Below the pieces are notes generated by a model, which worked only from the letters and a program-made list of their open reading frames with translations, was not told where the DNA came from and did no database searches. A stretch of 64,000 nucleotides of DNA from Primulina eburnea. Taxonomy: Eukaryota > Streptophyta > Magnoliopsida > Lamiales > Gesneriaceae. Made by a program: the position numbers and the translations under genes. The stretch covers positions 32,849,913-32,913,912 of the forward strand of contig NC_133106.1 of NCBI RefSeq assembly GCF_022965805.1. The letters are read 5' to 3'. The stretch's first letter is position 1, and every line of letters starts with the position of its first letter. Positions 49,901 through 61,100 of this stretch are shown here, in pieces.

Positions 49901-50287
49901 TGCTGTTCTCCATGGCAGCTCTGTACTTTGTTGCGGTTGCAACTGTTGCTGCATTTGTTGGGCAACATGTCGTTAGAAGAATTATCGTTATTTTGGGAAG
50001 GGCATCCATTATCATCTTCATTCTAGCTTTCACGATCTTTGTGAGCGCCATCTCTCTAGGTGAGCATCTTTTGCATTTAGAATATATTACCTCTTAGACC
50101 TTTAATGGTCTAAGACAAATATCCAACTATGATAAGATTCTCGGCATGCTGGATATTTTCTTGATTGACGGGCTTTCTCTCCTGGTTGTAAACAGGTGGG
50201 GTTGGCATTTCGAACATGATTGGAAAGATGCAGCGCCACGAATACATGGGCTTCGAGGACCTCTGCAAGTATGACTGTGTGAGATAA
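46914..50287 (+). CDS. Sulfite exporter TauE/SafE family membrane protein
   Basis: Twelve exons: 46914-47141, 47775-47934, 48261-48461, 48536-48600, 48717-48744, 48830-48915, 48988-49074, 49185-49235, 49315-49536, 49725-49818, 49919-50059, 50196-50287. The product is 484 aa with every phase closing. An N-terminal hydrophobic segment ([19 protein letters not shown]) is a signal peptide or anchor. Two related halves follow. The first has [19 protein letters not shown] and [21 protein letters not shown]. The second has [20 protein letters not shown] and [19 protein letters not shown]. This is the inverted-repeat, Gly-rich transporter architecture of TauE/SafE. A hydrophilic loop ([20 protein letters not shown]) separates them. 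About ten membrane spans are expected. Bacterial relatives export sulfite or organosulfonates; the substrate in plants is unknown to me. ATG 46914 was chosen over an in-frame ATG at 46890 because it begins the signal sequence cleanly. Confidence 0.92.
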
Positions 50288-50695
50288 AAGATCTCAGCTA
50301 CGGGATTCTTACACCGTGCATTGCAAGAAGGGATTTGAATCTCTTTTCAAGTACTCTGTGTGAAACAGACGACAGGCAGAATTTCATATTATTTATTTTC
50401 CAGATTCTGTGTAGCATTCAAATTCTGAGGACAGTTTTTGTCCTTTGTGTAATATTTGATCTCGTGGAGTATGTGCTCCTAAGAACATTTCTTATTTACT
50501 ATATATAAAATTCTTCGGTGTCTCAAGATAAGTTCCACGTTTCAAGCGATCTACGATGATATTTCATATGTCCTATCCCTCTTGTGTCTGGGGTGCGTAT
50601 CAGACCAAACTCCATGATTTCAGGTGCGCGCATAAGCACTTGACTTGCATTCCATCAACTTGTTTTTGCTGCCATCTAAAATATATTTATGGTCA

Positions 50696-50876
50696 GACAA
50701 AAATTTGTGTGAGACGATCTCACGGGTCATATTGTGAGACATATATTTTATTTGGGTCATTAATGAAAAAATATTACTTTTTATGCTAAGAGTATTACTT
50801 TTTATTTTGAATATCGTTATGGTTGACTCGTCTCATATATAAAAATTCATGATATCGTATCACAAAATATCTACTC
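50696..50876 (+). mobile_element. 183-bp family MITE, copy S
   Basis: Forward, diverged copy of 181 bp, about 400 bp after the TauE/SafE stop codon. The flanks TTATGGTCA (50687-50695) and TTAACGTCA (50877-50885) agree at 7 of 9 positions. Confidence 0.82.
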
Positions 50877-52189
50877 TTAACGTCAATCCTGAAAGCACTT
50901 CAACAAGTTAAGAGGGCTATGATCAATGGTAGGTGTTAAATTTATTTTCTAAATATCTTCTGATAAATATAAATATGATTATACTGAACGTGCACTAACA
51001 TTGCCTCTCTCTCAATATGTATTTTTTTTAATATTTAAAATAAAGTATAAAAATTATTGATCCTCGGTCTTTTATATATATACATATTTTACACGATCCC
51101 TGGTAATTTCATTGTCCAATAAAGTGTGTTTTTGCAAAATGGATTTGTATTTGTTTGTTGAACTCAATAAATAGTCACTTGCTGCGTTATTGAATCTTTC
51201 CGCGTCGCGCAATGCAAGCTGCACAATTAAAGATGCGTACTGCATGCTGCACGATTAAAAACTATTGAATGTTATCTACATTGACAATATGTAGTGCAAA
51301 ATGTGGAAAAACACATCAATAACAAGTAGTTACGAAAAGTAATATCGACAATGCACATTGTGTGCCACGAATAATATCATCGACATCACGCACTCCACGC
51401 TGCAGATGATAACATCAACAATATACTCTTGCACACCTTTAAAAAATAATTAACAACTGATTTTGCACGCTACAAAAAAACATATCAACGACACAACAAT
51501 ATTCATGGTGGATAACATTGTATGATTCCAATGTGAAAAAATTCAACCAACTTAATAGAAAAATTAAAATTAAGATATAAATAAAAAATTCCAATTTTAT
51601 TCATGAAAACCGAAAAACATATATCTTTACAAAAAAATTTAGTTCAAGTTTAACATTAATCCACACACAAAGTTAATAAAAATCATTTTTCTTCATAAAT
51701 GTTCATATAACTTTGTTTACTATTGTTGTTGCTACTACTATCTTTTGCTCTATCTGAACATTGTTTCTTGAAGAAGCATTGTTGTTCGATCGCTCTATTA
51801 ACTCTGTTTCCCAAGATTTTGCAACCATCAGCTACAACCCCAGTTTTTTTTAATTATCAAATTGGTTGTTTTTCATCCGGCCATTTTGGCTCCACTTCTG
51901 CTTCTAGAAACATCAAAAAAATAATCAAAACGCAAAACAGTAGCCATTCAATGTAACAAAAAAAATTTCCAAATGCGTGGGCATTAAAACGATAATAAAA
52001 AACAGAATCCCGCCATGAGACTCATAAAAAGTCAAAGACTCCCCTTGTACATCACATAATCATAGTAAAAAATACGTTAAATTATTTTAAAAAATTATGT
52101 TAATTTGTATTTTTATGTCTTATTATACGAACTAAGAAAGGAAAAACGTTGCAAGGTAACTCGCGACAAAGCCAGAGACAACAACATGT

Positions 52190-52505
52190 GTTCTTCCACG
52201 AGCCATCAAATAAAAAAAAATTAGAAAAAACTAATAAAACAAACAAGAATAATAGGAAGCTACTGTTAATTAAAAAAGAAGAAATTTACAAAAACACCAA
52301 CAGAACAAACAAGAGCAGTAGAAAGCTACCGTCAACAAATAAAACCAGACAACCAAAAACACGAGCCATCCTAGCAAGCTGCTGTAAAAAAGAAAAAATG
52401 AAAACCGAACAACCAAGAGGACGAGCCATCAAATCAAAACGAATTAGAAAAACACTAATAGAATAAGTAAGAGCAATATGAAGCTGCCGTAAAAATCAGA
52501 AAACG
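52190..52505. repeat. Imperfect short tandem repeats, A-rich
   Basis: ACGAGCCATC occurs near 52198, 52361 and 52421. GAAGCTRCYGT-like phrases occur near 52256, 52321 and 52480. ACAAACAAGA-like phrases lie between. The basic Lys/Asn/Arg-rich 105-residue open frame here is a by-product of the A-rich repeats. Confidence 0.6.
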
Positions 52506-53153
52506 AACAACGAAGACCAATAGGAGGTGCATGAAAAAAAAAACCAATGGGCACCAAAGAATCCTAAAGTTTACGAGATAATAATGGACTCAAACCCAAA
52601 ATGACTCAAGTTAATCAAACAAAAATATTATATTTTCTCTAATTTTTAGGATAACATAATAATGTACATGGAAGATTATCAGATGTTTTTGGTTTAGTTT
52701 TTTTTAACAGCGATAACTCCATTTAGAATAGGGCAAGTTATTAGAGTCAATATACGTTACTCCCTTGTTTTTACAAAAAAATGTTGATACCAAAATCTTT
52801 GGAGATTTGTAAGGGATAATAGATTGCTATTTGTAAAATTTTCATGGAAGGTTCATAATTTTGTAATATTGACACGAGATATATCCAAGTGAAGCATTTT
52901 GTGAGTCTCAGCTTAAATAACTCCATAGCTTACATAATCGATTATACGGAACGGGGCGATGTTATATTTATAATTATCAAAAGATATTTAGAATATTGAT
53001 GAGTGCATGTTCTTGTTCTACGTGTCAAAGATACGTGTTTTGAGTTCAATTTATTGTTGTGTTTGTTGGAAAATACTTCTGTTCTTTTAGAGCTCTCTGA
53101 ATTATCTTGTTGAATTTCCCTTATCATACTTTTTGATTTGGTGATGTTGCCAG

Positions 53154-53690
53154 GAGTAGGAGAACATGGAAGCCCAAAGTGCAAGAGAAGCGGCTCTTCA
53201 GCTACATCCTTGATCGTCATCTTCACATTAAGGTAACCATACATGCATTGCGCTGCATAGACAAAGCTGGTGGGATTGATGAGTGCTTGCTGAAGACACC
53301 GTACCACAAGATGGACACGGAACTGGGCCTTTACTGGAAAACTAAGACTCAGAAGATGTATGAAGATCTCGGGGAGACGTAGTTAGTTTTCTTTGTTGGG
53401 AAAAATCCATAAATCACATAATCCATTGTACCAAATCATTAAGAATTTTACTTAAAACTTAAGCGGAAGCGTGCAAGCCATTATCTTGATTTTTTTAAAA
53501 GTTTCTTAACGAGGCAACCATCGAACACCAGTTCAAGGAATTGAAACTAGAGGAGTGTGCAGCACCAAGAGAAGCTAGGATAAAGATGTGTGGTTTGACT
53601 GCAAAAGAAGAGCAAACTAAGGACGAAGCAGATATTGGTGACATTAGTGAAGAGACTTCAAAAAGGCAACGAAGGAAGCTTTCATACTGA
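53154..53690 (+). pseudogene. Broken fragment of a mitochondrial ribosomal protein bL28m gene
   Basis: After a CAG acceptor-like site, 53154-53382 encodes SRRTWKPKVQEKRLFSYILD, then HALRCIDKAGGIDE and YHKMDTELGLYWKTK. This is the conserved core of plant mitochondrial large-subunit protein L28. The frame meets TAG at 53380-53382, where the family usually has a Glu codon. It continues for three or four codons (LVFF). It is then broken by about 110 bp starting near 53396 that is flanked by TTTCTT-like direct repeats. Homology resumes at 53511-53690 (EATIEHQFKELKLEE ... KRQRRKLSY, stop). The N-terminal exon(s) are not found upstream. So the copy is 5'-truncated, has a nonsense change, and is interrupted by an insertion. 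Retained intron sequence suggests DNA-level duplication or capture, not retroposition. Confidence 0.8.
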
Positions 53691-55150
53691 TTTTTTATTA
53701 AACCAATTTTTTTGGTGCTGCAGCATATAATATCTTGCTCATTCTGCTTCATCTGTAGCATTGCATATATAAGCAACTCGCAAGATACTATAATATCTTT
53801 TACTTTAGCCGTGAACAAAAATTTGTAAGGCATTTTTTTAAAATTTTATCAAGAAAATCCGATCTTTTAGGCTGAAGTGGCTTTGTTGCTTTATTTTCCT
53901 AGCTACTTCATTTCAAAATATGTTGAAAGCGAAGGGCAAGAATGAAAACCAGCATCTAGCATTCAATGCATGAAGTTTTCTCTGAGAAAGTCGGGAGTCC
54001 CAGCGAGGGAAAGCCGGTGAATTGTTAGAGGCGTAAGATTTCGAATGTGGTGCCAAACATCACTTACCTATACCCCTTTCTTTGATGGCATTGTATATGT
54101 GAAGTGGATATCATAGCGAGTTCTTTTACCTGATAAGTACGAAATGACGGTGGAGATTGCTGATTAATACATAAGATTTATGTAAACAAAAAAAATTTAC
54201 TATTCGATGATGATGTATATCGTTGAATCTTCATGTCATATTTGCATAAAAGTGCACAATTATTTGCATATCAGATTGATAGTAAGACAAAAAAAATGAA
54301 AATGGACTCACAGTTTATAAATCTCAATTACACTTTGATATTTTTTTCGAAAAAACTATTTTATTTTCTTTATATTATGAGATGAATCTTTCTATCACCA
54401 CTTGATGATCACCACTTGATGATAATGACATAAATATCTCCGTCAAAAGATGTGATATGAACTTATCTTCCTTTAACTAATCGTCATTGAAGTATACGAT
54501 TTTCAAAGAACATAAAAAATTAAACTATTTTTATGCTACTCTCTTTTGAATTGCTGATGGAAGAAAAATAAAAGAAAAATAAAATTTTTTATTGAGGGAA
54601 TTCTAACTTACTGATGAGCATCCAAGCGATATGACTGACATTTATTAAAAAAAGAAAAAGTGAGAAGAATTGATCTTATGTTCCATCCACCGTCTAAAAA
54701 ATAAGTAGGTTTCTTGTAAGACGGTTTCACGGATTTTTATTTGTGAGACAAACAACTCTACATATATGCACAATAAAAAATAATACTTGTAACATAAAAT
54801 ATAATACTTTTTCATTAATGACCTAAATAAATATCCATCTCACAAAATACGACCCGTGAGACCGTCTCACACAATTTTTTGTCCTAGAAAATGTGGTATG
54901 AATTTTCTCTCACATTTTTTCTTTTTTTGGCGATATGATATTATAAACACTCTTTTCGTGGTATATAAGTATTGGAAGGATCTTTCTTTTAAAAAAGGAA
55001 ACAAATGTAAATGGGAAACCGTGGGCACTCAACGACGCCGTATATGTGACCATCGAACACTATAAACCTTCTTCCCGATCCGAGAGGCTCCTGTGAATGT
55101 GTTAGGACATGTATATTTCGTAGGAACTTTCAAGACAAGAAATTTTAATC
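53691..55150. other. Intergenic region between the bL28m fragment and the ZFYVE26-like gene
   Basis: Contains MITE copy T and otherwise unremarkable AT-rich DNA. CACTTGATGAT is duplicated directly near 54399-54422. The segment 54890-55150 should hold the promoter and 5' UTR of the following gene. I saw no clear TATA box. Confidence 0.5.
54703..54883 (-). mobile_element. 183-bp family MITE, copy T
   Basis: Reverse copy of 181 bp. The flanks CTAAAAAAT (54694-54702) and CTAGAAAAT (54884-54892) agree at 8 of 9 positions. Its right end is 268 bp upstream of the ZFYVE26-like start codon, so it may lie in that gene's promoter. Confidence 0.9.
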
Positions 55151-58100
55151 ATGGAGGACAAGGACACCGAGCTCCTCTCCAGAGTCACCGTAAACCACTT
55201 GTTTCTTGGACAATTCGAGGCGTTTCGGGCCACGCTCCGGAGCCTGCGTAGCCGGAACGCTGACCTTGCACGAACCATTCTTCAGACTGTAGTGTCCAGG
55301 GGAGGGAACGTGAGTCAAAACCACCCGGTTCTTTGGTCCGATTCATGCCCTTCTCCCGCCATCCTCACCTTCTTATGCACACTCGAACTTCTTCAATTCC
55401 CCGACCCCACAGCAAATCTTTGGTCGTTCGATGAGAATATGTTGAAATTGCGTGTGGAGTTTTTGTTGTATGTACATATCGTAAGATCTAGGGTCTTGGA
55501 AAAAGTCGAGGATAGTGTAAATACGGAAGGGAGTGAGGAATTTGTTGATGGGAGTTCCAAGAATGACGAGTTAATGGTTCTGGGGAGATTATGGGAAACG
55601 GGATTGAGCCGTTTAATGCCTGATTTAGCAGTTTTGGAAGAAATGGACGAGGGGGTTTTGAGGGGTTTGGATGAGAGGGAAGGCATGAAGCTGAGAAAGG
55701 TGATTCTGGATAATTCTGATATCTTTGACGCATTGTGTAGGAATATAGGAATGCAAATTGGGCAGGTGGTGAAAGATGGTTCGGGGGGGTTGGCTATTGC
55801 TTTAAGGGCAGAGGTGAGGCGACAGAATGTAGAGGAGGAGGTTCTCAGGTTGGTGCAGAAGTGCGTGCAGGTAGCACACCTGGATGCCATGAGGCAGTGC
55901 TTGGGAAATGGTGATGAGGATGGCGTAGTTTTGCACGTTAGGTTTCTTCGTCTGGAATGTGGAGTTGAAGAGGCTGAGTATCGGTATGTGTACCCTTGCT
56001 CTCTTGGCTAAACTTGAGCACTGCGTTAGTTGTCTGATGTAGTGAACTTTTATTGATGTTCACTTGAAATGAAAATGAGTACATCCGGATTTAACATTTC
56101 CTGATTTTTCTACATTGTCTACAAGCTCTTTGCTGCCTGTTTTTGTTTTCTCTTTGAATCACTATTTCTGACTCGCCTCTTGTGATTTACTGCTACTCCT
56201 TTTCAATTCTGTAATAGCATAGTTTTGCAAGATCTCCTCAAGAGGGTCTTATCAGGGAAGGATGATTATGGAGACAAATCACGTGCTATGAGGAAGAACT
56301 TGCTCTCTATATATGCAGAAGCGCTTTCATCTCATTCCACTCCCCTTCTTAAGATGCTTCAGGTTGACTTCATACTTCAATCTTTTATAGCTAGTTTATT
56401 CATGTTTTAATTTGGAGTGAATTCTGACTTCCATTGGTAGATGTCTCTTCTTTGTATTTGATAAGTGTTAAATGTATATGAACTTGTGCATTTAGTGTTT
56501 GACACGATGGTTCTACATTGTTTTAAAAGCCAGAGTAATAAAAATTTCTGAATTCATCCTTTGATTCTGTTCAATATTTCTGATGTAGTTTGTTTGCTTC
56601 ATGTTTATCTTTCTATACCTTGTAAAAGTAGTGGAAGACAGTACTAAAGAACAGAATGAATAGCATATATGCATTATCTGAGTTCAATATATTGCTTTTA
56701 TCGCATCCTACTGCTGCAGTGAGCCCATCACCGAATGGAAATTTTGACAAGCATAAAATGTCCGGAAATATGCTACTATAGCATTGATAGAACATCTGGT
56801 TGATTTCAATATTAATATCATAGACCAACGTGAAAATATCGTTTTCATCTTCAAGCATTTTCCTGCATGTTCGCTTCAAATTTTCTTATATATATCACCA
56901 TGCAGTTTGTGTGATGTTTGGTCTTACAGCTTATTCAAGATGATTTGCTCTCTGAAGAAATTGAGGCACACAGTGCTTGTGAAGCCAACCAGATTCCTAT
57001 TCCTTTTCAACGCCTTCAAAAGTTTATATCAGAAACAACACTTGAGACAGATTTAAATGACTCATCATTGTCTCTGAAAATTGCCACTGCTTTTTGCATG
57101 AGGGACTTGTATCATCATGCTCGTGTGCAAGGCTTCCATGCACTGGAAACAGTCATGGATACTGCTCTGTCTCTAGTACAGCGAGATCAGATTCAAGAAG
57201 CTTCCCAGGTTTGTCTGGTGTTTTTTGGTATTAAAACATTATATGGTGTCAATTTATACTTATGATTTAATTTATATTTGATTTTCAATCTGCATTATTT
57301 TGCATTTATAAGTTCAGTTACGGAATGAAACGAGTTTGGTAAAAATATATATTTTGATCACTTCCAAAATCCTAATACCAGTAAGTTAGTCTAATGACTT
57401 AGATGCAGATTATTGTTTATTCTTTTCCAGACTTGTTACATACGGCTATTGGTGAACTAATTTTTCATCTTGCCTATTAACTAACATATGCCCATGTCCA
57501 ATTATTATGCTTGTTGTCTAAGACTTGGATACGAGTCGGTAAAACGTTCCCATGGTCTCCAATTATGTTTTAGTGAAGGAACCTTTTGTGCACGATCCTG
57601 TTTCTAGGCTTCGTCTCGAGGTAAAAAGAGTTTTAGGACGATTTCCATTTCTCATGCTTCCGCAGTAAAGATTGGCTGATTTTTTATTTTTTTATTTTTC
57701 GTTGGGGAGTTGGAGTCATCAATGTTTTTTGATCCTGCAGTGATTTTTTTCCCTTTCTATTCTGGTTAATATCTTGTACCTTGCACATAGGTTCTTATGC
57801 TGTTTCCTCGGCTTCAACCCCTGGTAGCTGCCTTGGGTTGGGATCTTTTGGCTGGGAAAACAAGAATGAGAAGAAAACTTATGCAGTCTCTATGGACAAG
57901 TAAATCTCAAGCGCTTAGGTTGGAAGAGACTTCTCCTTATGCTAATAAATTTGACGAGGTAAATGGCTATTAGTGCATCCATTATTTTTAATATGTCAAT
58001 ATCTCCGTTACTTATTCTGCATGGCTTCAACCACATTTCCTTGTTATTTTCATTTTTGGCAGGCATCATGTGTGGAACATCTTTGTGATACATTATGCTA

Positions 58101-61100
58101 CCGGCTTGACGTTGCTTCGTTTGTTGCCTCTGTAAATTCTGGTCAGTCATGGAGTCTCAAATCTTCTGTACTATTATCTGGAAAAGATTTAACGAACAAT
58201 GGTACTGAGGATCATAATTTCGATCCATTTGTGGAAAATTTTGTGTTGGAGAAGTTATCAGTCCAAAGTCCTCTCCGGGTGAGTTTTTTAAATATATACT
58301 CCAACATTGATGCACATTTATCTCATTCTTTCTTGGTAGATTCCTCGAGTGCATTGGACATCTTTGATATTAATATAAGTAATGTGCTGGCATAATTGTT
58401 TAATTATTTCTGATTTGTGGTGTGCTATGACATTTCTGTTTGTAGGTAATTTTTGATTTAGTTCCCAGCATAAGATTTCAAGATGCGATTGAATTGCTCA
58501 GCTTGCAGCCAATTTCTTCGACAGCAGAAGCTTGGAAGAGGTATGACTATAAATGTTATATTATATTTAGAACAGTGTTATCGTGGTTGTATGGTTCTTA
58601 TGAATTTTCAACTTTTATTTTCTCAAGTAAGCCACTCTATCTGACCGAGCCAGTATATTTGTTAACTGTCTTATGTTAGGGCGGGATTATATTGTAGATT
58701 TATGAATGCATTATTGATTATATAGCTCTGACTGAATATGTAGTTTTTGGCTTGCAATAGTGCTGTTTCAGTTTCGTGCTAGGGAGATTTTTCTTTTTGT
58801 TTCACAGATTAGCATTCTTTTTTAAAAGCTCAATATTCTTGTAAACTCCACGGGTTTTGTATTACATTGAATTCGTTTGGCAGGATGCAAGATATTGAAC
58901 TAATGCACATGCGATATGCTCTTGAATCTGCTGTTCTCGCCTTTGGAACAATGGAAAAGAGTACTTCTGATGGACCAGGAGATCAACAAATGACATTAAG
59001 TTATTTGAAAGAACTAAAGAATCATTTGGAGACGATCACAAGCATTCCTCGCAAGGTCTTGCTGTTTGCACTCTGCATATTTATCATACAACTAAAATCG
59101 TTCCAATGAATTTCCAAATTCATCAGTCAATAAAATTGCTAGTAATATTTCTTTGCATTTAAAGAAGCTCCCTAAGCTTGATTTTTTTTTTGGCTACTCC
59201 AATAAATCTTCCGAACACTGGTTGGTGTTCTAGATCCAGACAATGGTCAAGTATTGCTAACAACTGATCTGTTTATATTTTGAAATTCACAACAATGCTT
59301 TATGGATATTTGTAAAGTTCTAACACTCTTCAGGCAATCCAAGCATTGGAACGTATAATTCCGGTTAGTCATCGAAATCAGCCACCTAGTTTATTGTTAT
59401 GTCAACATTGTAAAGGTATTTCAGTAAAATTGAAATGTTTGTCCCCTCTCTTTATTGTCGTCTTATCTTTTAATTTGATCAACTGCCTCCTTTTCAAATT
59501 TTCTTTCTTGACCATCGATTATGGAGTGAACTGATGGAGGACTGTGGTGATTTGGGGTATCAGCTGAGATTAAATATAACTTGAAAAATTATCTGTTCTT
59601 ATACCAACTTATTTTAGGTTTTGTTCATTAAATTATTTTGTATCTGTATAATTGTTTGCATTGCATTGGTTGTGGAGATAATAAACAAATTATCTGTATG
59701 TGAAACAAGGAACACTACTTAAAGTTTATAAATTTGTCACAAGAACTCCAAATTGATCAACTCCATATAACTCAACCACCCAGGCAAAGACTTCTGTTTT
59801 AACTATAATCAGTCAAATTAATTTTGTATTGACATTTAGTGCTAAATATCTGATGTTATTGTCCTTTTATCCTTGTCCATTCCTGATGCTAGGATTTATC
59901 ATGCATACAATGCAGATATACATGGTGAACATTATCATCTCACTTCTTTATATGGACAATCTCCAACTTGAATGGGCACCTGATGATCCTTCAAAAAGAT
60001 CTTCCAAGTCATTTAATATTCTCACTGGGGGGGGACAAAGAGATGTGATGACTCAGGACCGGGGAAATGAGATGGTTGTCTCCTTTACAGGCCAAGTACT
60101 TGATATTTTGCGGCAGCAACTACCATTATCAGTTAATGATGATCTGGATAATTCCCTGGATGGCCGTATTTTGACTAGTGGTAAACAGGCCTTGGAATCT
60201 AGAATCTCGAAGGCTAAACAATTCATTGAAGATTGGGAATGGCGTTTGTCAATTTTGCAACGCCTCTTGCCATTGTCCGAACGCCAATGGAGGTGGAAGG
60301 AGGCTTTAACTGTGCTGCGTGCAGCACCATCTACTCTACTTAATCTGTGAGTTATGATGTTGAAATTTGTTATTTACCTTTACTTCATGTCTATGATTTA
60401 TGTTCTTTTTTATCATTTACTCTTGGAAATCTTATCTCGTTGGTTATGAATGTTGTATGAATTCATGTGTGTAGTTTTGCATATATATATATATCTGTCG
60501 TTATGCATATATATGTGTTTGTACTTCTATGTATCTTTATCCACATAATTTTATCAGCGGTATATAATTGATTGTGTCATTATTGGTGGTGCTGATTTCG
60601 CTTGTATTGAAGTTGCATGCAAAGGGCAAAATATGACATCGGGGAAGAAGCAATTTATCGTTTTTCTTTACCTCCAGAAGACAAAGCAACATTGGAATTG
60701 ACTGAATGGGTGGATAGAGCCTTCAGTAAAGCTTCTGTAAGATCTTAACTAATGACAAAATTTTGTCTTGATGGTTAGGTCTTTTGGGCCTTTTGTTTCT
60801 CTTATGACTTTTACTTTTGTATCTGAAAGGTTTATGAAAACTTCGGTGATTGTGTAAATGTGAAATGGTTACTTTAATGGATGTGACCTTTTAAAGTGGT
60901 ATTTTGATCATAATTTCTGGAATTACATGTTTGCTTTGTGAAAAAAGATGATAGATAGAGAGAAGGAAAGGAGCGAAATGGGGGTTGGGATTCTGTAAGT
61001 AAAGAAAAAAAATTCTTGGAGAAAAGCTGAAGAAAGGCTAGATGAATTTTTTCCCTCATTTTTTTTATTTGAAATAAGTGGAGCAAACAGATATCTACAT

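Larger units (their letters stand above)
50288..53153. other. Intergenic region downstream of the TauE/SafE gene
   Basis: It starts with the 3' UTR (to about 50500) and then carries MITE copy S. The stretch 51150-51480 has several repeated short phrases around GCACGCTGCA/ATGCTGCACGATTAAA. A run of imperfect repeats follows at about 52190-52500. The last 200 bp before 53154 look like the 3' end of an intron belonging to the bL28m fragment. No intact gene is supported. Confidence 0.55.

Noticed and set aside
52149..52466. 105-aa Lys/Asn/Arg-rich open frame
   Set aside because: The composition follows from A-rich imperfect tandem repeats. No domain, promoter or splice context is visible.
53396..53503. 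Possible LTR retrotransposon end (TGTTGGGAA start)
   Set aside because: Only about 110 bp, with no primer-binding site, second LTR or coding region. Too little to assign.
53383..53510. Interpretation of the break in bL28m as a normal intron
   Set aside because: An in-frame TAG precedes any usable donor. The codons after it still align with the conserved VFF segment, and TTTCTT-like repeats flank the extra DNA, so an insertion fits better.
55393..55890. 165-aa minus-strand open frame in ZFYVE26-like exon 1
   Set aside because: It is a shadow of a long coding exon whose plus-strand frame is continuous and splices cleanly into exon 2.
59335..59534. Possible extra exon of the ZFYVE26-like gene after a TTCAG acceptor (peptide AIQALERIIPV)
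   Set aside because: No suitable donor follows. Joining exon 7 at 59055 directly to 59916 keeps the frame and gives the expected RKIYMVNIIISLLYMDN sequence.
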